DNA from: Gammaproteobacteria bacterium
GTDB taxonomy: Bacteria > Pseudomonadota > Gammaproteobacteria > Enterobacterales > Alteromonadaceae
NCBI GenBank assembly: GCA_018826295.1
Contig: JAHJZX010000051.1
Span: forward strand, 1 to 64,000
Length of the DNA stretch: 64,000 nt
Reading direction: 5' to 3'
Part shown: positions 1 through 10,084 of the stretch, one piece after another
How the letters are laid out: each line of letters starts with the position of its first letter
Numbering within the stretch: position 1 is the stretch's first letter
The notes under the pieces: model-generated
Database searches by the model: none
Told to the model about the DNA's origin: nothing
What the model saw: only the letters and a program-made list of their open reading frames with translations
Translations under genes and position numbers: made by a program

Positions 1-3000
1 CACCGATAAACCGGCCCGGACAGGTTGATCGTTATTGACCCAGCTTAGGGTATTCGGGTCAAGCACGCTGGAACGGATATACCAAACGGAGTCGTCACTG
101 AATGTTGTGGTTACAAAATTACTGCCTCTTAAACCAACAAAACCACTCGGCCAGACGTTGATAGTTCTGGTTACCGGCGCAAAGCCGGGGGCAGATACCG
201 TGTAGCTGGTTTCACCTTGTTGCAAGCCCTGAATATACACCTGCGGTACAGTTGTGCTGATGATATTGCTGATACTGGCAACCGCACTGCCAGCTGTAGT
301 GGCATTGGTACTGACAATTGCAATCGCCGGATCGGCAACTTCAATAGTTACTGTTGTCGGTTGGGTGGGAGTATCACCCAGCCAGATCGACGCGGCACCT
401 TGTAAGTCTTTACCAATAGTCAGATTGTTAGCGCTAATCGCCGGCGCCGGGGTAACCGTAACCCCTAAACTGGCTTCTACACCGGCCTGTGGACTGGCGG
501 TGATTTGAGCGTTACCCTGCGCCACGCCGGTAACCATTACCTGTGCGCTTAACTGGCCTTCCGGCACCACGACGCTGGCTGGCACGGTGGAAATAGTGTC
601 GTCACTGCTGGTCAGGTTTACGGTTAAACCGCCACTGGGCGCTGGGGCACTCAGGTTTAAAAAGGCTGTTTTAGTTAAGGTTTCTACCACACTGATATTA
701 GCCGGGGTAAAGTTCATGCTCAGAGTAACAATCAGTTCGCGCTCGTCCGGCCCGTAATTGTCTGCACTGGCAAAAATGGTGGCGTTGCCCAGCTGGTCGG
801 CAGTTAATTGTGGGTTGCTGGCAGCGGTGGACTGCCCCTCAGCAATAAAAACGCTACCGGTTACTGCAACCACATCATCATTACTGCTAAAGAGTGTTAC
901 CAGCAAACCGCCAACAGGCGCAGATTCTGACAAACTTAGCGCCAGAGAACTGACCATGCCGGGTGCCAGATTGCCTGGATCACCCAGGCTAATCAGTGCA
1001 GTGGTGGCATAAATCGCTGCGCTGGCCTGCTGATAGCCTGTTGCAGTTGCACGGATGGTGGTATTGCCGGCGCCTGCTCCACTAATGTCAAAGTTAGCCT
1101 CTGTTTCGCCTTGTGCTATAACCAGCGTTGACGGGGTTACAGTGGCGATGCTAGTGTCATCACTTGCAAGACTTACGCTAATGCCATCTTGTGGTGCCGG
1201 TGTGGCCAACTTCAGCGTTCCGCCAATATCGCGGCCTACGCCGACTCTGGCACTGCTTAACTGTAACGTTATTGCCGGTAGTGGGTCGGTTACAATCAGC
1301 TCAACAGTATCTGCAGCACTGTCTACACTGCCATCAGAGACAATCAGACTTAAACGATAGACACCAGCTACATCAGGAATGAGTTCCGATTGAACACTGT
1401 TAGCTTGTTGTATTTGAGCGACACTACCAAATGGTGCCTCTAGCAGGCTCCAGCTGTAGGTCAAGGGATCGCCGTCCGGATCCGTTGAGTTGCTGCCGTT
1501 AAACTGCACCGATTCAGCGATTTCAGCGGTCTGGTCCTCGCCGGCATCAGCTACTGGTGGTTGATTCTCGGATTGCAGCACCACGGTGTCCGGCAGACTG
1601 CTTAATGCACCGTCATTGACGATTAGCTGGATAATATAGCTGCCTGGGCTATCAAGGGTGATACCGGTACTCACAGCTTGCGGCTGGCTCAGACTGGCAT
1701 TGCTGCCATTTGGCTTGCTGCTGATTGACCAGCTGTAACTTAAGGTGTCACCGTCAGCATCGGTTGACGCTGAGCCATCCAGTGTTAGCGGGTCGCCAAT
1801 CTTTGCAGTTTGGTCTGCACCGGCATACGCTACCGGGCGGGTATTGTTGGTACTTACCACTACTGCATCCGGTGTACTGCTTAACGTACCGTCGCTAACA
1901 ATTAGTTGCAGAGTGTATTCGCCAGCCATATCAAGAGTGAATTCGGGGCTGGCAGAGTCAGCTTGTTCTAGTTCGGCACTGCTGCCCAAGGGCTTGGATA
2001 ACATCGACCACAAATAGCTCAATGGGTCACCATCCACATCGTAAGATGCTGAACCATCGAGTAACACCTGGCTACCGGTATCCAAACGTTGATCCGGGCC
2101 TGCGTTAGCCACTGGCCGGGTGTTTTGTGTATCCAGCCTTATTGCATCTGGGGTGCTGTCAAGTGTGCCGTCATTGACTATCAGCTGCAGCAGATAGGTG
2201 CCTGCGGCATCTATTTCAATATGAGGCTGAGCACTGTTGCTGTCGCTTAGTGCCGCTGCACTGTCAGTTGGCCGGCTGGTAACAGACCAGCGGTAAGTCA
2301 GAGCGTCGCCATCGACATCATAAGAGGCTGAACCATCAAGCTGCGCCAGATCGCCGACAAAGGGGTTCTGATCGGCTCCGGCATTCGCTACCGGCGGACT
2401 ATTGTCAGTGCTTACAGTCATGGTGTCTGGCGGGCTATCGAGCAAGCCGTCATTGACAATCAACTGAAACTGGTAAGTGCCAGCCACATCGATGACAAAT
2501 GATGGCATGATGCCATTGGCATTACTCAGTAACGCTGCACTGCCAGCGGGTTTCGACAATAAGCTCCAGCTAAAACTAAGTGGGTCGCCATCGATATCAG
2601 TGGATGCACTGCCATCCAGCGTGACATTTGCACCGACCAAAGCCGTTAGATCGCTGCCTGCGTTGGCCTGTGGTGCAGAATTTCGGGTATTTAAAATCAG
2701 TGTATCTTCAACGCTGCTTAAGATGCCGTCATGCACCGTAAGACCAATAACATAGCTGCCCGGCACATCAATCTGCAATTGAGTCAGACTGCTGCCTGGT
2801 GCGCTCAGTAATGCGTCTGAATTTTCCGGTGATGAAATTATCCGCCACAGATAGCTAAGCGGATCGCCATCGACATCCGTTGATGCACTGCCATCCAGCG
2901 TCACCCACTCAGCAACCGCTGGTGTTTGATCTGGCCCGGCATTAGCTACTGGTGCCGAATTAAGCGTACTTACCGTGACAATATCGGGCAGGCTGTCTGT

Positions 3001-3780
3001 TTCGCCATCATTAACGATTAGCTGGATTTGATAGTCTCCGCTCATATCCGGCGTCAGGACGGGATTAACGATGTTGCTTGCGGATAACGTGGCGGCAGAG
3101 CCTGCGGGTGCAGAGAGAATTTGCCAGACGTAACTGATATTATCGCCATCGACGTCATAACTGGCGGCACCATTTAATTGATATGCCACAGCGACTGGTG
3201 TAGAACCATCAGGCCCGGCTATTGCTACCGGCGGACTGTTTTCTGTGGTGATATCCACCGTATCCGGAGCACTGTCGGTTTTACCATCATTCACGACAAG
3301 TTGTACCCGGTAGCTGCCCGCTACATCCAGCTCAAAATCAGCCTGGCTGCTTAGTGCACTATTAAGCACTGCATTGCTACCCGCTGGCTGTAATGTAAAC
3401 TGCCAGCTGTACGTTAGTGCATCGCCGTCCGGGTCTACGGAGCCGGTGCCATTCAGTAAGATATTATCGCCTACTCTGGCTTTGATATCGGCACCGGCGT
3501 TGGCTATCGGGGTTTGGTTTGCTGCCGGGCTTACACAGCGTGGCAGCGTGCAGATGCGGGTGCAGAAGCCGACATCTCTGTTATCAATAAAGCCGTCCTG
3601 ATTACCGTCTCTTGGGTCATCAGCGCCGTTTGATGGTTGGTTTCGGGCCTGCGAAATCAGCAGGATATCGTCACGGTCAATGTCATTGTCAGCGTCTACA
3701 TCACATATCGCAGCAATACTGGTTTGGCTGAAAAATAGCAGGGGTAACAGCCAGTAACGGATTCGTTTTAGCGTATTCAT
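1..3780 (-). CDS. Large secreted multi-PKD-domain protein with dockerin-like N-terminus (3' end outside window)
   Basis: The reading frame is open from an ATG at 3780 to the window edge, so about 1,260 residues are visible and the C-terminus is missing. Residues 1-24 form a signal peptide (MNTLKRIRYWLLPLLFF then SIAA). Two aspartate-rich loops follow, DVDADNDIDRDD and DPRDGNQDGFIDNRD, which look like the paired calcium loops of a type I dockerin. Then come eight PKD-like repeats, each starting P-V-A-N-A-G-x-D and containing DGDPLSYxW, and after them several Ig-like (Big_2-type) units with SSDDT/STV patterns. PKD and Ig-like domains are extracellular adhesion or carbohydrate-associated modules, so a surface or secreted protein is likely; the ligand is unknown. 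It lies 128 bp downstream of a cohesin-like gene on the same strand, which suggests co-expression. The visible part shows no enzymatic domain. Confidence 0.85.
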   Translation of the reverse strand, partial: MNTLKRIRYWLLPLLFFSQTSIAAICDVDADNDIDRDDILLISQARNQPSNGADDPRDGNQDGFIDNRDVGFCTRICTLPRCVSPAANQTPIANAGADIKARVGDNILLNGTGSVDPDGDALTYSWQFTLQPAGSNAVLNSALSSQADFELDVAGSYRVQLVVNDGKTDSAPDTVDITTENSPPVAIAGPDGSTPVAVAYQLNGAASYDVDGDNISYVWQILSAPAGSAATLSASNIVNPVLTPDMSGDYQIQLIVNDGETDSLPDIVTVSTLNSAPVANAGPDQTPAVAEWVTLDGSASTDVDGDPLSYLWRIISSPENSDALLSAPGSSLTQLQIDVPGSYVIGLTVHDGILSSVEDTLILNTRNSAPQANAGSDLTALVGANVTLDGSASTDIDGDPLSFSWSLLSKPAGSAALLSNANGIMPSFVIDVAGTYQFQLIVNDGLLDSPPDTMTVSTDNSPPVANAGADQNPFVGDLAQLDGSASYDVDGDALTYRWSVTSRPTDSAAALSDSNSAQPHIEIDAAGTYLLQLIVNDGTLDSTPDAIRLDTQNTRPVANAGPDQRLDTGSQVLLDGSASYDVDGDPLSYLWSMLSKPLGSSAELEQADSASPEFTLDMAGEYTLQLIVSDGTLSSTPDAVVVSTNNTRPVAYAGADQTAKIGDPLTLDGSASTDADGDTLSYSWSISSKPNGSNASLSQPQAVSTGITLDSPGSYIIQLIVNDGALSSLPDTVVLQSENQPPVADAGEDQTAEIAESVQFNGSNSTDPDGDPLTYSWSLLEAPFGSVAQIQQANSVQSELIPDVAGVYRLSLIVSDGSVDSAADTVELIVTDPLPAITLQLSSARVGVGRDIGGTLKLATPAPQDGISVSLASDDTSIATVTPSTLVIAQGETEANFDISGAGAGNTTIRATATGYQQASAAIYATTALISLGDPGNLAPGMVSSLALSLSESAPVGGLLVTLFSSNDDVVAVTGSVFIAEGQSTAASNPQLTADQLGNATIFASADNYGPDERELIVTLSMNFTPANISVVETLTKTAFLNLSAPAPSGGLTVNLTSSDDTISTVPASVVVPEGQLSAQVMVTGVAQGNAQITASPQAGVEASLGVTVTPAPAISANNLTIGKDLQGAASIWLGDTPTQPTTVTIEVADPAIAIVSTNATTAGSAVASISNIISTTVPQVYIQGLQQGETSYTVSAPGFAPVTRTINVWPSGFVGLRGSNFVTTTFSDDSVWYIRSSVLDPNTLSWVNNDQPVRAGLSV
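1270..3525 (-). repeat. Eight tandem ~280-bp PKD-coding repeats
   Basis: The DNA between these positions encodes eight units of about 94 residues. Each has the start motif P-V-A-N-A-G, the core D-x-D-G-D-x-L-x-Y-x-W and the end motif Q-L-I-V-N-D-G-x-x-D-S-x-P-D. The end motif recurs at roughly 3290, 3010, 2730, 2450, 2170, 1890, 1610 and 1340, giving a period near 280 bp. Units have diverged at the DNA level, so this is an old array. Confidence 0.8.
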
Positions 3781-3908
3781 ACCTGATCCTTTAAACAAAA
3801 GTATCCCGGGCCAGGTAAAACCTTATCCCGACCAAACTAAGTAGTTGATGGTGTAAGCAGACTTAGCCGTCGTCGCAGTGCGTTATGGTTAAGTCTGTAT
3901 CTGATGCG

Positions 3909-4484
3909 TTAGCGGCGACTTCGCGTTCGACGCCTGCCAAGCAGGCCAGACAACGCCAACAGCAGCAATGGCATGCTGGATGGTGCTGAAACAGTTTGCG
4001 CCCGTTGTTCAATGCTGATCGTTGCAACTGCAATCTCAGCGGCTATGTCTTCCTGCGCATAATTGAGCAGACCAACAGGGTTTATCTCAATGCCTATAAC
4101 AGTGGCTGACGATGGTACTAACGCCTGAAAGTTAAGCGTGAATAAGGTAAAGGGCGAACTCTGAAGCTGCGTGAGTGATACATCATCAAGAAAACTAAAC
4201 TCATAGAAGTTGTTACCAGTGTTATCCTGAGAAGAATCACTGACGCCGCCCAGTCCAGAGCCAAATATGCCGCCGGTTAACATAATTGCCGCGGGGTCAA
4301 ACACAACCGAAATATCAAATAACGTGACCACCTCGCCGGGTTGTAAATCGGTTATCTGAACTGCAACGTCGAAATACTCGCCGGTAAATACATCGCTGTC
4401 ACTTGGTATCAGACTAATCAGCGCTGCCTTCGCAGGCAGGCTCAGCAATATCAGGCTGGCAAATAAATAAAAAACCTTTTTCAT
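3909..4484 (-). CDS. Secreted cohesin-like protein with C-terminal hydrophobic/Arg anchor
   Basis: 191 residues. The N-terminus MKKVFYLFASLILLSLPAKA is a signal peptide. The body (residues 22-155) has the pattern of a cohesin-type beta sandwich: an opening strand followed by GEYFDVAVQI, TLFDISVVFDPAAI and closing FTLFTLNFQAL. The last 25 residues are SAPSSMPLLLLALSGLLG followed by an Arg-rich tail, the layout of PEP-CTERM-like sorting signals (short motif, membrane helix, Arg cluster), although the Pro-Glu-Pro motif is not intact. Cohesins bind dockerins, and the next gene downstream begins with dockerin-like loops, so a partner role is plausible. GGAGC lies 8 nt before the ATG. The cohesin call rests on pattern only. 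Confidence 0.6.
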   Translation of the reverse strand: MKKVFYLFASLILLSLPAKAALISLIPSDSDVFTGEYFDVAVQITDLQPGEVVTLFDISVVFDPAAIMLTGGIFGSGLGGVSDSSQDNTGNNFYEFSFLDDVSLTQLQSSPFTLFTLNFQALVPSSATVIGIEINPVGLLNYAQEDIAAEIAVATISIEQRAQTVSAPSSMPLLLLALSGLLGRRRTRSRR

Positions 4485-4649
4485 TCTGCAATGCTCCTTT
4501 TACAAAAACCGGACGATTTCAGCATAATGCAGGCCAAAATTTATATTTATTTGATAGTGTTAGATAAATTTGCGTAAGCAGTATCGTTTGTTTTTGATTT
4601 GGTTACGAGAACGGCAGGTTTAAGTCTTAACTTGTAATATTTTTGGTCT

Positions 4650-4663
4650 CATACATTTGTATG
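4650..4663. promoter_or_regulatory. 14-bp palindrome CATACATTTGTATG upstream of the cohesin-like gene
   Basis: CATACA-TT-TGTATG is a perfect inverted repeat in the AT-rich gap between the second LuxR-type regulator and the cohesin-like gene, 166 bp upstream of the latter's ATG. Its placement fits an operator for the adjacent LuxR-type regulators, but nothing else in the sequence confirms this. Confidence 0.3.
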
Positions 4664-4676
4664 AAAAATCGATTGA

Positions 4677-5786
4677 TCATTGCTGCATAGTTCGTAATTT
4701 CAGCATTAATTCTGTTTGGGAATTGACGCCGATTTTGCTGAAAATGCTCTGCAGCTGGCTGCGCAAGGTGTTGCAACTAACGTTAAACTCCGGGCTAAGA
4801 TCAGACAGTTTCCGTTTCAGATATAAAGCCTGCAACAGCTTTGACTCTGCTGCACTAATACCAAATTGCTGTTTGATACTGGTCCAGTCAAGGTTATTAC
4901 TCTGGCTGACGGATACCAGACAAATATGTGCTGGCAAACGGGTGAAATCCTGACAGCCCTGCAAAGGTGAAACCGAAATGATGGTAGTGCTGCCATCAGC
5001 GCGCTCCAGTTGAATGGCCTCTTTACAGTAAATATCGTGCGCTGCAAATAGTGCACAATGGTGAACATAACTGTTAAAGCGCTCTGCTGCTGAAGGTTCT
5101 GCCAGTGTCAGTTTACCTTTGGAAGCAGTGAAAAGCTGACGCTGTGAAAGCACAGTTTCAGCGGCTGTATTGAGCAATAAAATGTCGCCATCGGCACTAC
5201 AGACAAACACAGGCTGTGCTTTTTGCTCTATCACACTTTGTGATAGCGTTTGATAGTCTTTTTGTAATTGCAGCGTGTTAAATATTTGCATGGCCTGGCT
5301 TAAATGTGGGCAAAGTAGCGTCATTAATTCCAGTTCATTTGCCCTATAGGGTTGCGCCATATCATCCCGTGTAATAGCGAAAGCTGATTCGTACTCACCA
5401 TCGCGAAGCAGCACACCGCCAATAGCATGATAGGTGCGCATTGGTTTGAAGTAGTTCTGGTAGTATTCGGTATGGATAAAGTCTTCAATGGCGATCTGCT
5501 GGTTGCAGTACACGGTTTCGCCTTGCTGCAAATCTTTCATAGCCTGATAAAACGGGTCTTGCAAAGGCTCGTGCTGATAAGCTGTCAGGACATGCGGATC
5601 GTAATCAAAAGTCGTTTTTAACGCGAGGAGCGCAGGTTTAGGTTCATTCAATTTTTCAATAAAAAAGAATGCTTTATTAGACGTAGTCAGTTGAATAATC
5701 TGGCCAAGTACGTCATCCCAGTTGCGACTAAGTGAGGCGGTATATATCTGGCCAATAAGTGCCGATAATGCTGAGTCAGTTAGCAT
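4677..5786 (-). CDS. LuxR-type HTH transcriptional regulator (paralogue 2)
   Basis: 369 residues. The C-terminal ~65 residues (FGISAAESKLLQALYLKRKLSDL...CNTLRSQLQSIFSKIGVNSQTEL) match the LuxR/GerE helix-turn-helix, with the usual A-E-x-x-L start and L-R-x-x-L-x-x-I-F-x-K-x-G recognition helix region. The centre (about 185-225, VFVCSADGDILLLNTAAE) resembles a PAS-like sensor fold; the N-terminal 170 residues are not recognised. There is no receiver domain, so it is not a typical response regulator and probably senses a ligand or protein partner. It starts 2 bp after the stop of a homologous regulator, implying one transcript and translational coupling. The cohesin-like and PKD genes downstream are plausible targets. 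Confidence 0.75.
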   Translation of the reverse strand: MLTDSALSALIGQIYTASLSRNWDDVLGQIIQLTTSNKAFFFIEKLNEPKPALLALKTTFDYDPHVLTAYQHEPLQDPFYQAMKDLQQGETVYCNQQIAIEDFIHTEYYQNYFKPMRTYHAIGGVLLRDGEYESAFAITRDDMAQPYRANELELMTLLCPHLSQAMQIFNTLQLQKDYQTLSQSVIEQKAQPVFVCSADGDILLLNTAAETVLSQRQLFTASKGKLTLAEPSAAERFNSYVHHCALFAAHDIYCKEAIQLERADGSTTIISVSPLQGCQDFTRLPAHICLVSVSQSNNLDWTSIKQQFGISAAESKLLQALYLKRKLSDLSPEFNVSCNTLRSQLQSIFSKIGVNSQTELMLKLRTMQQ

Positions 5787-5788
5787 TG

Positions 5789-6925
5789 TTAGGGTGTATA
5801 TCCGCCGTCGGCAAAGCTGTTGAGCTTAACCATTAACTCCGCCTGCGAGTTAACGTGTAACTTTTTGAATATCGTTTGTAGTTGACTACGTAAGGTGTTG
5901 TAGCTCAGGTTTAATTCCTGGCTTAGATCAGAAAGTTTCTTTTTCCGGTAAAGGGCGCTTATTAAACGGCTTTCCGCTCTGGTTAGCTGAAACTCACGGG
6001 TCAGCAGTTCCCAATCTAATGTGTGGCTGAAACAAACCGTTACCAGGCACACCTGTTGCGGCAAGCGGGTAAAATCGTGGCATCCCCGCAGTGGCATAAT
6101 GCTGATGGTTGCTGTTGAACCGTTGGCGCGATCCACTATCAGTGCTTCTTTACAATAGATGTTATCGATAGCGAAATCAGCACACTGATTAACATAGTGG
6201 CTAAAGCGGGCCTGGAATAGTTTTTCACTTAGTTGCAATTGACCGTCTTGCACAACAAACAGTTGATCACTAGCTAATATTTGCTCTGCAGCGGCATTTT
6301 TTATCAGTACCTCAGCATTGCGATTGCAGACAAAAATGGCTTTACCCGCTTGATCCATAATGCTCTGATTTAAATCAATATATTCGCGCTGTAGCTGCAA
6401 TGTATTAAAGATACGCACGGCCTGATTTAAATGTGGCGTCAAAATTTTTAACAGCTGTTTTTCTAGTTCAGAGTAAGGTTTGTCGGCGGGCCCCCTGTTA
6501 ATAATGAAGTTTGAATCATACACTCCATCCCGCAGTAAAATGCAGCCCAAAGCATGGTAGGTGCGCATAGGCTTATAAATGGACTGGAAATACTCTGTAT
6601 CAGAGAAATCATCGACATCAAAGTATTCATTGCAGTAAATAACTTCACCCTCCGGAAAGTCTTTGATCAGCTGATATAAAGGATCTTGCTCAGGGCGACG
6701 GTAATAATCCCGCAACACATCGGGATCGTAGTCAAAGTTTATTTTCAGGTTGAGCAAAGCTGGCTGCGGTTCACTGAGTTTCTGTAACAAAAAGAATGCT
6801 TTGTTCGACTGAGTTATATCTATTATCCGCTCGAGGAAATCATCCCAGCAACGTGTCAGGGTGGCACTATAAATCTGACCAATCACCTCAGAAAGTTCAA
6901 CATGAGATAGTGGCAATCTCGTCAT
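5789..6925 (-). CDS. LuxR-type HTH transcriptional regulator (paralogue 1)
   Basis: 378 residues from the ATG at 6925 (MTRLPLSHVELSEVIGQIY). This start is preferred over an ATG 33 bp upstream because AAGGA lies 7 nt before it and because it lines up with the start of the neighbouring paralogue (ALSALIGQIY). The two proteins align over their whole length: shared segments include SNKAFF, FDYDP, TEYxQ, KPMRTYHA and the LuxR-type HTH (RAESRLISALYRKKKLSDLSQ). Such a tandem pair arises by duplication and may form a heterodimer or have split ligand specificity. No receiver domain is present. Regulatory targets are not evident from sequence apart from the downstream surface genes. Confidence 0.75.
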   Translation of the reverse strand: MTRLPLSHVELSEVIGQIYSATLTRCWDDFLERIIDITQSNKAFFLLQKLSEPQPALLNLKINFDYDPDVLRDYYRRPEQDPLYQLIKDFPEGEVIYCNEYFDVDDFSDTEYFQSIYKPMRTYHALGCILLRDGVYDSNFIINRGPADKPYSELEKQLLKILTPHLNQAVRIFNTLQLQREYIDLNQSIMDQAGKAIFVCNRNAEVLIKNAAAEQILASDQLFVVQDGQLQLSEKLFQARFSHYVNQCADFAIDNIYCKEALIVDRANGSTATISIMPLRGCHDFTRLPQQVCLVTVCFSHTLDWELLTREFQLTRAESRLISALYRKKKLSDLSQELNLSYNTLRSQLQTIFKKLHVNSQAELMVKLNSFADGGYTP

Positions 6926-7030
6926 AGCTGGCTTCCTTGTCCGCAATAACAGCAACAAGGTTGAATATTAGCCGATTTACAACAACCGGCAAGTTCAGAC
7001 ACTTTTATCGTGTTGTTTTGATAAGGCAGC

Positions 7031-10000
7031 CTAAAGCATAGCTGGCTGCTTTGCCGGTTTTATTTTACTGATCAGTAAGTAAACCGCAGGTGTGGTGTAT
7101 AACGTTAGCAACTGGCTGACCAACAAGCCACCTACAATGGTTACCCCTAGCGGCTGGCGCAGTTCTGAACCTTCACCGACACCAAACAACAGCGGCACGG
7201 CACCGAGCACAGCCGCAAAGTTGGTCATTAAAATCGGTCTTAAGCGCTGCTCTGCGGCCAGTGCCACGGCTTGCGCCGGCGATAAGCCCTGCTCGCGCTC
7301 TGCGGCCAGCGCAAAATCGACCAGTAAGATGGCGTTTTTCATTACGATACCGAGCAGCAAAAACAGCCCCAGCAGGGCAATTAAATTAAATTCGCCGCCG
7401 GTTACATGCAGTGCCAGCAGCGCGCCCAAACCGGCGCAGGGGAGCGCCGACATTATCGTTAGCGGTTGCAGCAGGCTTTCATACAGCACGCCCAGCAACA
7501 GATAAACGGCAATGATTACACCAACAATCAGCCAGGTCTGATCGGCACTGCTAAACATGGCATTGCGCTGGTTTTCGCCACTGATGGCATGGATCGCACC
7601 CGGCAGCATTAATTCTGCCAGCGCCTGATCAATAGCCGCACTGGCTTGCTCAACGGTAACGTTTTCGGCCAGGCCATAGCCAATATTCACTGCAGCAAAC
7701 TGGCCGTCGTGCTGCACCCGGTCATTGACCAGGCCATAGCGATAAGACGCAATGGCTGACAGCGGCACCCGGCGGCCGTCGCTGGTGATAATTTGCAGCT
7801 GCTGTAGCACTTCCGGCTGGGCGGTGTACCCCGGCAGCAGTTCCATTACGATTCGGTACTGGTTTTGTTGATCGTACAGCGTCGCCACCTGTCGCTGCGA
7901 AAAGGCGTTATTCAGCATCGACGCCACAGTGCGCATATCGACGCCGAGGCGCTGTGCGGCGGTGCGATCAATCTGTAACACGACCTGCTGCGCATCTTCA
8001 CCGCCGGGGGTATTAACATCCACCAGCTCAGGCAGCTCCTGCAGCTTTTCACCGACTTTTTTACCCCACTGCCGCAGCAGGGTTAAATCGTCAGATAACA
8101 GCTGTACTTCATAATCGCTGCGGCTAAACGGCGATGACAGGCGGATATCCTGATCGACATTCATAAACAGTATGCCGCCCGGCACTTTGGGCGCATTGGC
8201 GCGCAGCCGGTCAACCACAGTGCGGGCCGATACCTGGCGCTCGGCCAGCGGTTTTAACCGTACCCGCATCCAGGAGTTACTGACACCACCATTGCCGCCG
8301 GCCGAGCCGGTAAGATCGGCCACTGCCGGGTCTTGTAATACATACTGGCGAAACGCTTCTATTTTCGGCTGCATCATCTGAAAAGAGGCACCATCATCGC
8401 CGCGGACAAAGCCATTTAACTGGCCGGTATCCTGCTCGGGCAGTAAACCGGACGGCACCTTGTGATACAGCCAGGCGCTGGCGGCAAACAGCAGTAACAT
8501 CAGCAGCAACAACCAGCGGTAATGTGCCAGGCTAAAGGCAATACTGCGCCGGTAGGTCTGTTGTACCGCGGTAAACTTAGGCGATGATTTATCGCTGCCG
8601 CGGTTGTTTTTACCCAGCAGCAATGCAGACAGGCTGGGCGTCAGCGTTAGCGACACCAGCAGAGAAATCACCATCGCCGCCACCAGTGTGACAGAGAACT
8701 CGCGGAACAAGCGTTCTACCATGCCGCCCATAAACAGGATCGACAGGAAAATCACAATCAGCGCCAGGTTCATTGCCAGCAGTGTAAAGCCGACTTCGGC
8801 CACGCCCTGCTTTGCAGCCTGCAGCGGAGTTAAACCGCGCTCTATATGGCGGCGGATATTTTCTACCACGACGATGGCGTCATCGACCACCAGACCGGTG
8901 GCGACAATCAGCGCCATCACCGACAGGTTATTTAGCGAGAAACCAAACAGGTACATAGCAGTAAAGGCGCCAATCAGCGAAACCGGAATGGCAGCGGTAG
9001 GAATAAGCGCCGTTTTCAGGTTACCCAAAAAGGCCCACACCACCAGGATCACCAGAGCGACAGCAATCGCCAGGCTGATCTGGGCTTCGTGCAGCGTGGC
9101 GCGGATCACCGGGCTGCGGTCCATCACTACCGCCAGCTCAGCCCCGGCCGGAGCCAATGCCTGCAGCAGCGGCAATTGTTGGTAGATGGCATCGATAGTG
9201 GCAACGATGTTGGCCCCGCTGCGCCGGCTAACCAGCAGTATTACCGCCTCTTTGTCGTTATGAAAACCGGCGCTGTAGCGGTTTTCGGTTGAGTCGGTAA
9301 CCAGTGCTATGTCTGACAGCCTGATCGCGGCGCCATCGACATATTTAATAATTAAATCCTGATAATCACTGGCCTGACGCAGCGTCTCACTGGTGGCCAG
9401 TTGCCAGCGGTATTGTCCGGTTTCCAGCACACCCAGCGCAACGGAAGCATTAATACTGCTGATAGCGCTGCGCACTTCATCCAGCGCCACACCATATTGC
9501 GCCAGCATGCCGGGGTTCAGCTGCACCCGCACTGCCGGCAGTGACGAGCCGGAGACTTCGACTTCACCCACGCCGTTAATACGCGACAGTTTTTGCGCCA
9601 GCACAGTAGAGGCGTTGTCATACAATACGCTGCCGGCTAAATGTGACGAGCTTAGCGCCAACGCCATGATCGGTGCCTGCGACGGGTTAAACTTGCGGTA
9701 CACCGGGTTGCCGGGCATACCGGCTGGCAGCTGACCACGGGCGGCGTTTATCGCGGCCTGTACTTCGCGCGCGGCGTCATCGACATTGCGCTCCAGCTCA
9801 AACTCCAGCCGTACCTGAGTCGAGCCCTGATTGCTGGACGAGCTGATACGACGGATGCCGGAAATACTGCCCAGTGCCCGCTCCAGCGGCGTAGCAACGG
9901 TAGCCGCCATACTTTCCGGGCTGGCGCCGGGCAGGCTGGCGCTAACCACAATCATCGGAAAGTCGATAGCCGGCAGCGGCGATACCGGCAGCAAACGCCA

Positions 10001-10084
10001 GCTTAGTAAGCCCAGTAGCATAATAGCGGTGGCTATCAGGCCACTGGCTACCGGGCGCTGAATAAAGGGTTGCGCCAGATTCAT
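7031..10084 (-). CDS. mdtC: RND efflux permease, MdtC-type
   Basis: 1017 residues, the normal length for a hydrophobe/amphiphile RND pump subunit. The N-terminus [23 protein letters not shown] is the first transmembrane helix with the family IxRPVA motif. The proton-relay aspartates sit in [17 protein letters not shown] (TM4), and the protein ends with the TM11-12 motif [14 protein letters not shown]. In Enterobacteria MdtB and MdtC form a mixed trimer with adaptor MdtA and TolC, exporting bile salts, novobiocin and similar compounds; the same arrangement is inferred here. The start overlaps the stop of mdtB by 4 bp (ATGA), the last gene of a three-gene operon. Naming as MdtC rests on gene order and N-terminal resemblance. 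Confidence 0.85.
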   Translation of the reverse strand: MNLAQPFIQRPVASGLIATAIMLLGLLSWRLLPVSPLPAIDFPMIVVSASLPGASPESMAATVATPLERALGSISGIRRISSSSNQGSTQVRLEFELERNVDDAAREVQAAINAARGQLPAGMPGNPVYRKFNPSQAPIMALALSSSHLAGSVLYDNASTVLAQKLSRINGVGEVEVSGSSLPAVRVQLNPGMLAQYGVALDEVRSAISSINASVALGVLETGQYRWQLATSETLRQASDYQDLIIKYVDGAAIRLSDIALVTDSTENRYSAGFHNDKEAVILLVSRRSGANIVATIDAIYQQLPLLQALAPAGAELAVVMDRSPVIRATLHEAQISLAIAVALVILVVWAFLGNLKTALIPTAAIPVSLIGAFTAMYLFGFSLNNLSVMALIVATGLVVDDAIVVVENIRRHIERGLTPLQAAKQGVAEVGFTLLAMNLALIVIFLSILFMGGMVERLFREFSVTLVAAMVISLLVSLTLTPSLSALLLGKNNRGSDKSSPKFTAVQQTYRRSIAFSLAHYRWLLLLMLLLFAASAWLYHKVPSGLLPEQDTGQLNGFVRGDDGASFQMMQPKIEAFRQYVLQDPAVADLTGSAGGNGGVSNSWMRVRLKPLAERQVSARTVVDRLRANAPKVPGGILFMNVDQDIRLSSPFSRSDYEVQLLSDDLTLLRQWGKKVGEKLQELPELVDVNTPGGEDAQQVVLQIDRTAAQRLGVDMRTVASMLNNAFSQRQVATLYDQQNQYRIVMELLPGYTAQPEVLQQLQIITSDGRRVPLSAIASYRYGLVNDRVQHDGQFAAVNIGYGLAENVTVEQASAAIDQALAELMLPGAIHAISGENQRNAMFSSADQTWLIVGVIIAVYLLLGVLYESLLQPLTIMSALPCAGLGALLALHVTGGEFNLIALLGLFLLLGIVMKNAILLVDFALAAEREQGLSPAQAVALAAEQRLRPILMTNFAAVLGAVPLLFGVGEGSELRQPLGVTIVGGLLVSQLLTLYTTPAVYLLISKIKPAKQPAML

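Noticed and set aside
254-3601. Several plus-strand open frames of 60-100 codons
   Set aside because: All are antisense to the PKD repeats and recur with the repeat period, so they are shadows of the repeat array.
8604-9185. 193-codon open frame on the plus strand inside the mdtC region
   Set aside because: It is antisense to a certain RND permease gene; composition is Ser/Thr/Arg-rich as in other shadow frames and no family is visible.
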